From positions 1 through 15,291 of the forward strand of contig CAUHCL010000043.1 of NCBI GenBank assembly GCA_959604655.1: 15,291 bases of DNA, read 5' to 3'. Origin of the DNA: an uncultured Alistipes sp. (lineage in GTDB: Bacteria > Bacteroidota > Bacteroidia > Bacteroidales > Rikenellaceae). The position numbers and the translations under genes are program-made. The notes beneath the pieces were generated by a model. It saw only the letters and a list, made by a program, of their open reading frames with translations, ran no database searches and was not told the DNA's origin. Below, in pieces: positions 1 through 5,921 of the stretch (positions within the stretch are counted from its first letter, which is position 1; every line of letters begins with the position of its first letter).

Positions 1-63
1 CGCCCCGCGGAGGCCCGCAACTTGCATTCGCTCGTTCGCGTGCTCCGCAGGCTGCTGCCCGAA
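1..63 (-). other. Window edge downstream of the glycerol-1-phosphate dehydrogenase gene
   Basis: These bases follow the stop codon of the dehydrogenase gene on the minus strand. A minus-strand ATG at 27-25 opens a frame (MQVAGLRGA) running off the window, with a GGAG about 15 bases upstream of it. This could be the first nine codons of another gene in the same operon, but nine codons cannot be identified and the Shine-Dalgarno spacing is long. No terminator-like hairpin was seen here, so transcription may continue leftwards beyond the window. Confidence 0.2.
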
Positions 64-1410
64 TTACATGATCTCCCACACTCCGCCTTTGCCGAAGATG
101 CCGTCGACCCATCCGTCGAGCGTGCAGGCGCGCAGTCCCAGATCGAGCAGGTTATACCTGCGGCGTATGTGACGGACGAAAGGCACGTCGGCCCGCATGG
201 TCGCGCGCGATATGCCGACATGCTCGGGCGCGGTGGGGGCGCCGACGATGCTGAGGTAGCGGTACATTTCATCGAACGTATAACACTGCTCCTGCAAACG
301 GCGTTTCAGATCGGGCCAGTTATCCTTGACGAGTTGCAGCTGGCGCCGCACTTCGTCGCGGTCGCCGTATTTGGCTGAGACTTCCGTAATGCCGAGTTCG
401 GCATAGGGCAGTCCGCGGAACAGCTCCTCGGCCTCGCGGCGTACCTCGTCGAGCGTTTTCCATCGGGCGACGCAGGCGTCGATGTCGAGCTGCGTGAAAT
501 CGGTCTTATACATTTGGTCGAACATGGCGCACATCATGAGCGTGCCGACGCTGACCTGAAATCCGTGCGAGGGCGTCGAGCCTTTATAGGTGTGGTTGCG
601 CATGTTCCATAAATGGCTGAACAGATGGTCGGTGCACGATGCAGGACGGCTCGAACGCGCCGCCTGCATGGCGAATCCGCTGAGCATCAAGCCCTCCACG
701 AATGGCGCTATCGCCTCGGGACGCAGCGCGGCGACCCCTTCGGGATCGGCGAGCGACTCTTTGAGGCTGTCCTGCACGATGTGCCATGCCGCGTCGTGTA
801 TGGGCTCCACACCCAGAAAGTCCGCTATGATCCACTCCGCGCCCGCGGGTATCTTCGCGGCCAGATCGGCATATCCCGCGGCGGTCATTTCGGCGGGAGC
901 CTTGGCCATGACCCCCACGTCGGCCAGTATGGCGCGGGGTGCGGGACAGGTGAAAGTCTGCTTCATGTCGCGATAGGTAATCGACGCTCCGAAAGACGAA
1001 TAGCCGTCGACCGAAGCTGCCGTGGCGACGCACATGTAGGGGCGTCCCGCATGGTAGGAGCACAATTTGCACAGATCGTTTATGGTGCCCGAACCGACCG
1101 CGATGGCTATGGCGTCGGTAGCGGCCAGACGCGCATCGAGCATCTCTATGAACTGCCACTCGGCATGCAGGTGCGGGTCGGTGAAGATGTAGGGCTCGTC
1201 GCACTCTATTCCCGCTGCCGACAAGTGCGAGAGCACGGCTTCGCCCGCCGCGCGCCACGTGTTCTCGTCGGCGACGATCAATGCCCGCTTGTCGGGAAAC
1301 TGCTCGGCGAACATCGACGGCACACGGTCGAGTATGTCGGTTCCGATCTCCAGAGCCGCGGTATCGGTAGCGGCCGCCAGAGCATCGGCTATTCGTTTGT
1401 TATTATTCAT
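64..1410 (-). CDS. egsA: sn-glycerol-1-phosphate dehydrogenase (AraM/EgsA family)
   Basis: The predicted product has 448 residues and belongs to the iron-alcohol-dehydrogenase-like AraM/EgsA family. Known members reduce dihydroxyacetone phosphate to sn-glycerol 1-phosphate with NAD(P)H in the cytoplasm. The dinucleotide-binding motif GSGTIND is at residues 106-112. The likely metal ligands are D182 (in GYADL), H266 (in HLFSHLWNM) and H282 (in PSHGF), so the active site looks intact. The start at 1410 (MNNNKRIADA) fits because the frame upstream of it runs through a promoter box and two hairpins and is not protein-like. The protein is about 50 residues longer than the roughly 394-residue Bacillus AraM, mainly at the C-terminus, which is rich in Arg and Asp. 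The product could feed an archaeal-type glyceryl-phosphate ether lipid, but no prenyl transferase gene is in the window, so the physiological role is inference. Upstream lies mgsA, which acts on the same substrate. Confidence 0.85.
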   Translation of the reverse strand: MNNNKRIADALAAATDTAALEIGTDILDRVPSMFAEQFPDKRALIVADENTWRAAGEAVLSHLSAAGIECDEPYIFTDPHLHAEWQFIEMLDARLAATDAIAIAVGSGTINDLCKLCSYHAGRPYMCVATAASVDGYSSFGASITYRDMKQTFTCPAPRAILADVGVMAKAPAEMTAAGYADLAAKIPAGAEWIIADFLGVEPIHDAAWHIVQDSLKESLADPEGVAALRPEAIAPFVEGLMLSGFAMQAARSSRPASCTDHLFSHLWNMRNHTYKGSTPSHGFQVSVGTLMMCAMFDQMYKTDFTQLDIDACVARWKTLDEVRREAEELFRGLPYAELGITEVSAKYGDRDEVRRQLQLVKDNWPDLKRRLQEQCYTFDEMYRYLSIVGAPTAPEHVGISRATMRADVPFVRHIRRRYNLLDLGLRACTLDGWVDGIFGKGGVWEIM

Positions 1411-1435
1411 AATCGGGATTGTTTGGATTCGAAAG

Positions 1436-1443
1436 CAAATATA
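1436..1443 (-). promoter_or_regulatory. Putative -7 box of the egsA promoter
   Basis: On the minus strand the sequence is TATATTTG, an exact match to the Bacteroidota -7 consensus TAnnTTTG. It lies 26 bases upstream of the egsA start codon, giving a leader of about 20 bases. No clear TTTG -33 element is present at the expected distance. The box lies downstream of two hairpins, consistent with egsA having its own promoter. Confidence 0.5.
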
Positions 1444-1468
1444 ACGAAAATATTTTGAAATAAAGAAG

Positions 1469-1494
1469 CCGCATGCCGAGTTTTCGGCATGCGG
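1469..1494 (-). terminator. Second hairpin between mgsA and egsA
   Basis: A perfect 11-bp stem (CCGCATGCCGA at 1469-1479 paired with 1484-1494) closes a 4-base loop. On the minus strand it is followed by CTTCTTTATTTC, a broken T-rich tract. It could be a back-up terminator for mgsA. Because it sits immediately upstream of the egsA promoter region, it could also be an operator. The structure is seen directly; the function is inferred. Confidence 0.5.
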
Positions 1495-1514
1495 ACGCTG
1501 TGCGATAAAATGAA

Positions 1515-1541
1515 AAGAGCGGGGACGATATCCCCGCTCTT
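1515..1541 (-). terminator. Rho-independent terminator of mgsA
   Basis: A perfect 11-bp GC-rich stem (AAGAGCGGGGA at 1515-1525 paired with 1531-1541) closes a 5-base loop. On the minus strand it is followed by TTCATTTTATC. It starts 21 bases beyond the mgsA stop codon, which is the typical arrangement for an intrinsic terminator. Confidence 0.8.
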
Positions 1542-1562
1542 CGATTCGATATGCCGAGTGCG

Positions 1563-2036
1563 TTATTTGAGCGCCCGCTCGATATAACAAGTGTAGTCTT
1601 TCAGTACGGGAGTGTATTCCTCGTGAGCCATGAGCGGCGACGAGATCAGAAAATCGGCCGACGAGCGGTTGATGGCCGTGGGGACGTTGTACAACGTGGC
1701 CAGGCGCAGCAGTGCCTTCACATCCACGTCGTGCGGCTGCGCCGACATGGGGTCCCAGAAGAATATGAGCATGTCGATATCGCCGTTGGCGATCATCGAA
1801 CCCAGCTGCTGGTCGCCGCCGAGCGGCCCCGATTTGAGCATCGTGATGTCGAAGCGCGAATTAGCCGCGTCCTTGCTGCGGCGCTCCATAAGCGTCTCGG
1901 CCACTATGCGTCCCGTGGTGCCCGTGCATACCAGGCGGTGCGAGAGCAGTTTTTCCCAGTTCCATGCCACCCATTCCGCGAGGTCGTGCTTCATGTTGTC
2001 GTGTGCGACCAGTGCTACCGTTAATCTCTTTTCCAT
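1563..2036 (-). CDS. mgsA: Methylglyoxal synthase
   Basis: This 157-residue cytoplasmic enzyme converts dihydroxyacetone phosphate to methylglyoxal and phosphate, bypassing lower glycolysis when sugar phosphates accumulate. It lines up along its whole length with E. coli MgsA (152 residues). It has ALVAHD (8-13), the phosphate-binding CTGTTG (37-42), SGPLGGDQQ (69-77), IFFWDP (91-96) and PHDVDVKALLRLAT (101-114). Residues D75, H102 and D105 correspond to the E. coli active-site D71, H98 and D101, so the protein should be active. The gene is monocistronic by structure: its own -7 box lies about 75 bases upstream and a terminator follows. Its leader contains a short hairpin. The neighbouring downstream gene encodes another enzyme that uses the same triose phosphate. 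Confidence 0.97.
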   Translation of the reverse strand: MEKRLTVALVAHDNMKHDLAEWVAWNWEKLLSHRLVCTGTTGRIVAETLMERRSKDAANSRFDITMLKSGPLGGDQQLGSMIANGDIDMLIFFWDPMSAQPHDVDVKALLRLATLYNVPTAINRSSADFLISSPLMAHEEYTPVLKDYTCYIERALK

Positions 2037-2052
2037 AATTCATCCAAATTTC

Positions 2053-2072
2053 GGATCCCTCGGCGGGGATCC
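2053..2072 (-). promoter_or_regulatory. Hairpin in the mgsA leader
   Basis: GGATCCC (2053-2059) and GGGATCC (2066-2072) form a 7-bp stem with a 6-base loop. It lies within the predicted mgsA leader, ending 16 bases before the start codon. It has no T-run, so it is not an intrinsic terminator. A role in mRNA stability or translation control is possible but untested. Confidence 0.3.
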
Positions 2073-2110
2073 CGTTAATCATCCTATTATATATCCTGTT
2101 GTTTCGACCG

Positions 2111-2118
2111 CAAAGTTA
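2111..2118 (-). promoter_or_regulatory. Putative -7 box of the mgsA promoter
   Basis: On the minus strand the sequence reads TAACTTTG, an exact TAnnTTTG match, directly preceded by a T-rich stretch. It is 74 bases upstream of the mgsA start codon. No convincing TTTG was found at the -33 distance. Confidence 0.5.
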
Positions 2119-2186
2119 CAAAAACCGCACGATCCTGCCATATCCGTGCCATTTGATAACGGAAATTTAATGCGGCCCCGACATCG

Positions 2187-2217
2187 TTAAAAACGAAGTG
2201 CGGCAACATTGCCGCAC
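2187..2217 (-). terminator. Terminator of the 2-oxoacid oxidoreductase operon
   Basis: GTGCGGC (2198-2204) pairs with GCCGCAC (2211-2217) around a 6-base loop whose outer bases can also pair. On the minus strand it is followed by TTCGTTTTTAACG. It lies 5 bases beyond the stop codon of the gamma-subunit gene, the last gene of the operon. Confidence 0.8.
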
Positions 2218-2222
2218 CCGCT

Positions 2223-2768
2223 TTACCTTATCTTTCGTATTATCTCGCCGCCGTGGCGAATCGCCTCCTCGTTCTGCGGCAGGAAGCGCCACGCCCGCTC
2301 GGGCAGCGATTTCTTCAATCCCGTCATGACGTTCTCCATGTCGACTATGGGTTTCACCTTGAGGTATCCGCCCAGAATCATGGTGTTGAACATCTTGGCC
2401 TGCCCCATTCGGGCGCACTCCGCGGCCGCGTCAATGGCGTAGATCTCTATGTCGGTGCGCGCGGGCGCGTGGGTAATGCCGTTGGTGTCGTAGATCAGGA
2501 TTCCGCCCGCCTTGACCTTGCTCTCGAATTTGTCCATCGACTGCTGGTTGAGTATGATGGCAGAGTCGAACTCGCCCGCTATGGGCGACGATATCCTGCG
2601 GTCGGAGAGTATGACCGTAACGTTAGCCGTGCCGCCGCGCATCTCGGGACCGTAGGAGGGCATCCACGTCACCTCGCATCCCTGCATGACGCCCGAGTAG
2701 GCGAGTATCTTGCCCATCGACAGCACTCCCTGACCGCCGAATCCTGCTATTATCAACGTCTCTTTCAT
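2223..2768 (-). CDS. 2-oxoacid:ferredoxin oxidoreductase, gamma subunit
   Basis: This 181-residue protein is the catalytic gamma domain of the pyruvate/2-oxoacid:ferredoxin oxidoreductase superfamily (KorC/VorC type). It packs with the alpha and beta subunits in the cytoplasmic enzyme that oxidatively decarboxylates a 2-oxoacid to its acyl-CoA while reducing ferredoxin. The diagnostic N-terminal motif GFGGQGV is at residues 9-15, and the conserved MPSYGPEMRGGTAN is at 36-49. The length is typical for a stand-alone gamma subunit. It is the last gene of a ferredoxin-alpha-beta-gamma operon, 18 bases after the beta gene, and is followed by a terminator. The superfamily assignment is secure; the preferred 2-oxoacid cannot be read from this subunit. 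Confidence 0.93.
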   Translation of the reverse strand: MKETLIIAGFGGQGVLSMGKILAYSGVMQGCEVTWMPSYGPEMRGGTANVTVILSDRRISSPIAGEFDSAIILNQQSMDKFESKVKAGGILIYDTNGITHAPARTDIEIYAIDAAAECARMGQAKMFNTMILGGYLKVKPIVDMENVMTGLKKSLPERAWRFLPQNEEAIRHGGEIIRKIR

Positions 2769-2786
2769 TTCGTTTCGCTTTTAATG

Positions 2787-3557
2787 TTATTTCGGCAGCT
2801 CCGAGCACTTTATGTCGCCCAGCGGATAGTGGGGCAGCATGTTCTCTTCGAGCCACTTGTTGGACTCGACGGGCGACATTTTCCAGCCGCTGCTGCAAGT
2901 CGACACCACCTCGACCATCGAGTAGCCGTTGCCCGCGAGCGAGTTCTCGAACGCACGGCGTATGGCCTTCTTGCACTTGCGCACGTTGGCGGGCGTGTGC
3001 ACGCTCTGACGGGTGATGTAGGTGGCGCCGTCGAGGTGCACCAGCATCTCGGCTATCTTGTAGGGGAATCCGTTCAACCGACTGTCGCGGCCGTAAGGCG
3101 TGGTGGCCGTCTTCTGGCCGAGCAGGGTGGTGGGCGACATCTGTCCGCCCGTCATGCCGTAGATCGCGTTGTTGATGAATATGGTGGCTATGTTCTCGCC
3201 GCGCGCCGCGGCGTGGATGGTCTCGCCCGTACCTATGGCAGCCAGATCGCCGTCGCCCTGATAGGTGAATACCAGTTTGTCGGGATGCAGGCGCTTGACG
3301 GCCGAAGCCACGGCGCATGCGCGGCCGTGCGCCGCCTCTATCCAGTCGACGTCGACATATTTGTAGGCGAACACCGAGCAGCCGACGGGCGAGATGGCGA
3401 TGGCCGATTTTTCCAGTCCCATCTCGTCGATCACCTCGGCCACTAACTTATGCACCGTACCGTGGCTGCATCCCGGGCAATAGTGCATCACCTCGTCGGT
3501 AATCAGGCGCGGCTTGGCGTAAACCATGTTTTCGGGCTTTATCTCAACTTCTGCCAT
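2787..3557 (-). CDS. 2-oxoacid:ferredoxin oxidoreductase, beta (thiamine-diphosphate) subunit
   Basis: The 256-residue protein is the TPP-binding beta subunit of a multi-subunit 2-oxoacid:ferredoxin oxidoreductase (KorB/VorA type). YCPGCSHG is at residues 26-33. The Mg-TPP motif begins with GDGD at 101-104 and ends with NNAIYGMTGGQ at about 129-139. It lacks a ferredoxin-like C-terminal domain, so at most a single FeS cluster would be held by its own cysteines (C27, C30, C60 and C222 are candidates). The electron-transfer ferredoxin is instead encoded separately at the head of the operon. Spacing to the alpha gene is only 6 bases. The subunit identity is clear, but the substrate (2-oxoglutarate or branched-chain 2-oxoacids) is not decided by sequence reading alone. 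Confidence 0.93.
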   Translation of the reverse strand: MAEVEIKPENMVYAKPRLITDEVMHYCPGCSHGTVHKLVAEVIDEMGLEKSAIAISPVGCSVFAYKYVDVDWIEAAHGRACAVASAVKRLHPDKLVFTYQGDGDLAAIGTGETIHAAARGENIATIFINNAIYGMTGGQMSPTTLLGQKTATTPYGRDSRLNGFPYKIAEMLVHLDGATYITRQSVHTPANVRKCKKAIRRAFENSLAGNGYSMVEVVSTCSSGWKMSPVESNKWLEENMLPHYPLGDIKCSELPK

Positions 3558-3563
3558 AGCTTT

Positions 3564-4655
3564 CTATTTTATGAAATTATTTTTCAACGCCTCCAGCGCT
3601 TCGTCGGGCGTAAACATCATGCCGCCCTGACGGCCGTAGTGCGCGACGGGGGCACGGCCCTCGACGGCGAGGCGCACATCCTCCACCATCTGGCCCGAAT
3701 TGAGCTCCACCGAGAGGAATCCCTTCACGCCGCGTCGGCTCAGCTCCGCCAGCGGTGCCGAGGGGAACGGGTAGAGGGTGATGGGACGCAGCAGTCCGAC
3801 CTTTATGCCCTCGGCGCGCGCCAGCTCGACGGTGGCCGAGCATATGCGTGCCGACGAACCGAACGCCACCAGCACGTAGTCGGCATCGTCGCAGTCGATC
3901 TGCTCCCAGCGGGCTTCGGCCGCTTCGATGGCCTTGTATTTCTCGTTGAGATGGAAATTGATCTTCTCCATCTTCTCCGACTGCATCTCCAGCGAGGTGC
4001 ATATGTTGCGCTCGCGGCGGGTACCCTTGCCGCAGCATGCCCACGAGCCGTATTCGGCCTCGATCTCGGCGTCGGTGCGGCGTGCCTTCTGCGGCGCGAG
4101 CACCACCTTCTCCATCATCTGGCCTATGGCTCCGTCGGCCAGAATCATGGCGGGATTACGGTATTTGAATGCCAGTTCGAATCCCAGACCGACGAAATCG
4201 TGCATCTCCTGCACCGAGGCGGGGGCGAGCACTATCAAGTGGAAATCGCCGTGCGCACCGCCCTTGCAGGCCTGGAAATAGTCGCCCTGCGAGGGCTGTA
4301 TGGTGCCCAGACCCGGGCCGCCGCGCTGGCAGTTGACTATAAGGCAAGGCAGTTCGCATGCCGCCAGATAACTCATCCCCTCGCTCATGAGGCTGACGCC
4401 GGGACTCGACGACGAGGTCATGACGCGCTTGCCCGTGGCGGCGCCGCCGTAAACCATGTTGATCGACGCCAGCTCCGATTCGGCCTGAAGGACCACCATG
4501 CCCGTGGTCTCCCACGGCTTGAGCTCCATGAGGGTCTCCATGACCTCGGACTGCGGCGTGATGGGGTATCCGAAATAACCGTCGCATCCGCAACGTACGG
4601 CAGCATGGGCGATAACCTCGTTGCCTTTCATCAATCTCACCTCTTTCTCTGCCAT
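3564..4655 (-). CDS. vorB: 2-oxoacid:ferredoxin oxidoreductase, alpha subunit (VorB-like)
   Basis: This 363-residue subunit has the pyrimidine-binding transketolase-like fold of the alpha subunit. It carries MKGNEVIAHAA at 9-19, GYPITPQSE at 29-37, QAESELASINMVYGGA at 57-72 and RGGPGLGTIQPSQGDYFQ at 111-128. A second, transketolase-C-like domain follows from about residue 255. The GYPITPQSE form and the length of about 360 residues resemble proteins annotated as VorB, the 3-methyl-2-oxobutanoate (branched-chain) enzyme. KorA proteins, for 2-oxoglutarate, are close relatives, so the substrate is tentative. The start at 4655 (MAEKEVRLMKG) lies 2 bases after the ferredoxin stop, indicating translational coupling; the open frame upstream of it is only an overlap with the ferredoxin gene. 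The likely product is an acyl-CoA plus reduced ferredoxin, or the reverse reaction under reducing conditions. Confidence 0.9.
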   Translation of the reverse strand: MAEKEVRLMKGNEVIAHAAVRCGCDGYFGYPITPQSEVMETLMELKPWETTGMVVLQAESELASINMVYGGAATGKRVMTSSSSPGVSLMSEGMSYLAACELPCLIVNCQRGGPGLGTIQPSQGDYFQACKGGAHGDFHLIVLAPASVQEMHDFVGLGFELAFKYRNPAMILADGAIGQMMEKVVLAPQKARRTDAEIEAEYGSWACCGKGTRRERNICTSLEMQSEKMEKINFHLNEKYKAIEAAEARWEQIDCDDADYVLVAFGSSARICSATVELARAEGIKVGLLRPITLYPFPSAPLAELSRRGVKGFLSVELNSGQMVEDVRLAVEGRAPVAHYGRQGGMMFTPDEALEALKNNFIK

Positions 4656-4657
4656 AA

Positions 4658-4885
4658 CTATTCGAATTTCTGTCGGTAAACGACAATACAACTGTCGGGA
4701 CAAATGATTCCGCATGACGCGCATCCCGTACATGCGTCGCGATCGACCATTACCGCGTAACGATAACCCTTGCCGTTGACGTCGGCCGAGAAGCCCAGCA
4801 CGTCGCACGGACACGAGGCTATGCACACGCCGCATCCTTTACAGCGCTCTGCGTCAATGACAAGACTTCCTTTGATCTTCGCCAT
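4658..4885 (-). CDS. 2[4Fe-4S] ferredoxin-like subunit of the 2-oxoacid oxidoreductase
   Basis: This 75-residue protein has two classical [4Fe-4S] motifs. CKGCGVCIASCP starts at C15 (C15, C18, C21, C25) and CTGCASCGIICP starts at C52 (C52, C55, C58, C62). It corresponds to the delta subunit (KorD/VorD), which carries electrons from the catalytic TPP site to the soluble ferredoxin pool. It is the first gene of the operon and overlaps nothing, with 2 bases to the alpha gene. The start at 4885 (MAKIKGSLVI) is chosen because the first cluster begins 15 residues later and a -7 box lies upstream; the longer open frame upstream has no ferredoxin character. Extra cysteines C27 and C66 lie beside the clusters. 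Confidence 0.92.
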   Translation of the reverse strand: MAKIKGSLVIDAERCKGCGVCIASCPCDVLGFSADVNGKGYRYAVMVDRDACTGCASCGIICPDSCIVVYRQKFE

Positions 4886-4923
4886 AAAAATAAAAGTTAA
4901 ATTCAGACAAACCAAAATTTCTA

Positions 4924-4931
4924 CAAATATA
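4924..4931 (-). promoter_or_regulatory. Putative -7 box of the 2-oxoacid oxidoreductase operon
   Basis: On the minus strand the sequence is TATATTTG, an exact TAnnTTTG match, 39 bases upstream of the ferredoxin start codon. The leader is AT-rich. A -33 TTTG was not recognised. The rest of 4932-5091 holds no gene that I can support. Confidence 0.5.
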
Positions 4932-5091
4932 GCGATTTTATCCCGAATATTGTTCCGACGGCCGCGATTAATTCTCCGACCGCGACCTGCGATTGCATAA
5001 CGGCGACCTATTCGCACCGCTTCAGTCGGCGGTGCCGCGATCATCCCCGCCGACGGACCATGAGGTGCTTCGCTATTGTCTGTTTTTTTGC

Positions 5092-5099
5092 TAACTTTG
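5092..5099 (+). promoter_or_regulatory. Putative -7 box of the lipoprotein gene
   Basis: TAACTTTG matches TAnnTTTG exactly and lies 25 bases upstream of the lipoprotein start codon. A TTG at 5076-5078 is too close to be a normal -33 element, so only the -7 box is supported. Confidence 0.5.
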
Positions 5100-5123
5100 C
5101 CGAAGAACAAATTTATTCGGACC

Positions 5124-5861
5124 ATGAAAAACAACCTTATTCTTGCAATTCTGTCGGCGGCGGCCCTGCTTTTCGCCTCATGCCGCCGCGAACAGGCGCC
5201 CGCGTTCTCGTTCGAGAACTACGAGCAGACGTTCGATTCCAAACAACCCTTCTCGGTGCGCATGTCCTACATCCGCATAGTGAACGCCGGCAAGAGTCCT
5301 GCGCTCAAGGCGATAGACGAGTCTGTCCGCCGCGAGTTCTTCGACGCGGAGGGCGCCATGCCGCGCACCATGAAAAAGACGTTCGACATGGCGGCGGCAC
5401 GTTTCCGCGAGGCGAACAATTGCGACGACGGCCGCGTGTCGCAGGGCGATTACGAACTCATAGTCACTTCGGACGTGGACGTTTACGACCGCACGCTGTC
5501 ATACGTCATAGAGGGATACCAATACACGGGCGGCGCTCACGGCATGAGCTGGACCAAGGCGCTCAACTATTCGCTCGACGACGGCAGCCGATTGACGCTC
5601 GACGATTTCTTTACCGAGCAGCAGAAAGCCAAGCTGCCCGCGGCGCTCGTGAAGCTGCTGTGCATGCAGACGGGAGCGGCCGATGCCGAGAGGCTCGCGC
5701 AGATGGGCTATTATCCCGACGATGTGAAGCCCACCGAGAACTTCACCGTCTCGGCGACGGGGATAACATTCCTTTATGATCCCTATCACATAGGCGTGTA
5801 TGCCTTGGGCAAGACGGCGATAGAGTTCCCCTACGCCATGATGGACGACATGCTGAAATAG
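5124..5861 (+). CDS. DUF4163/DUF3298 (RsiV/PdaC-like) lipoprotein
   Basis: The 245-residue product begins with a lipoprotein signal peptide: a short basic N-terminus, a hydrophobic stretch and a lipobox (LFASC) with the lipidated cysteine at residue 20. It should be anchored in an envelope membrane. The mature part resembles the DUF4163-DUF3298 pair found in RsiV and PdaC. The typical GGAHG is at 136-140, followed by LNYSLDDGSRLTLDDFF (147-163), and the C-terminal segment TGITFLYDPYHIGVYALG (212-229) leads to a final strand. Members of these families bind lysozyme or act near peptidoglycan, but no function is established for this Bacteroidota form. The start at 5124 is preferred over an upstream in-frame start because the signal peptide begins there. 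It is a single-gene unit with its own -7 box and terminator, divergent from the oxidoreductase operon. Confidence 0.8.
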   Translation: MKNNLILAILSAAALLFASCRREQAPAFSFENYEQTFDSKQPFSVRMSYIRIVNAGKSPALKAIDESVRREFFDAEGAMPRTMKKTFDMAAARFREANNCDDGRVSQGDYELIVTSDVDVYDRTLSYVIEGYQYTGGAHGMSWTKALNYSLDDGSRLTLDDFFTEQQKAKLPAALVKLLCMQTGAADAERLAQMGYYPDDVKPTENFTVSATGITFLYDPYHIGVYALGKTAIEFPYAMMDDMLK

Positions 5862-5876
5862 TGCGGCGCGAATACG

Positions 5877-5912
5877 AAAATCGGGCAATCCGAAAGCGGG
5901 TTGCCCGATTTT
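5877..5912. terminator. Bidirectional terminator between convergent units
   Basis: AAAATCGGGCAA (5877-5888) pairs perfectly over 12 bp with TTGCCCGATTTT (5901-5912) around a 12-base loop. There is an A-run on the left and a T-run on the right. It lies between the lipoprotein stop (5861) and the DUF1015 stop (5922), so it can end transcription from both sides. Confidence 0.9.
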
Positions 5913-5921
5913 ACGTTTATG

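Noticed and set aside
613..1458. A 281-codon plus-strand open frame opposite the glycerol-1-phosphate dehydrogenase
   Set aside because: The opposite strand encodes a complete enzyme with its metal and nucleotide motifs, so this is a shadow frame.
1411..1590. A 60-codon upstream extension of the egsA frame
   Set aside because: It runs through two hairpins and a -7 box and overlaps the end of mgsA. The family alignment and promoter position favour the start at 1410.
2253..4679. Two long plus-strand open frames (397 and 409 codons) opposite the 2-oxoacid oxidoreductase genes
   Set aside because: They mirror the well-supported minus-strand subunits and give His/Arg/Val-rich translations without recognisable motifs.
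4656..4835. A 60-codon upstream extension of the alpha-subunit frame
   Set aside because: It overlaps the ferredoxin gene in another frame and is Arg-rich without motifs; the conserved start is at 4655.
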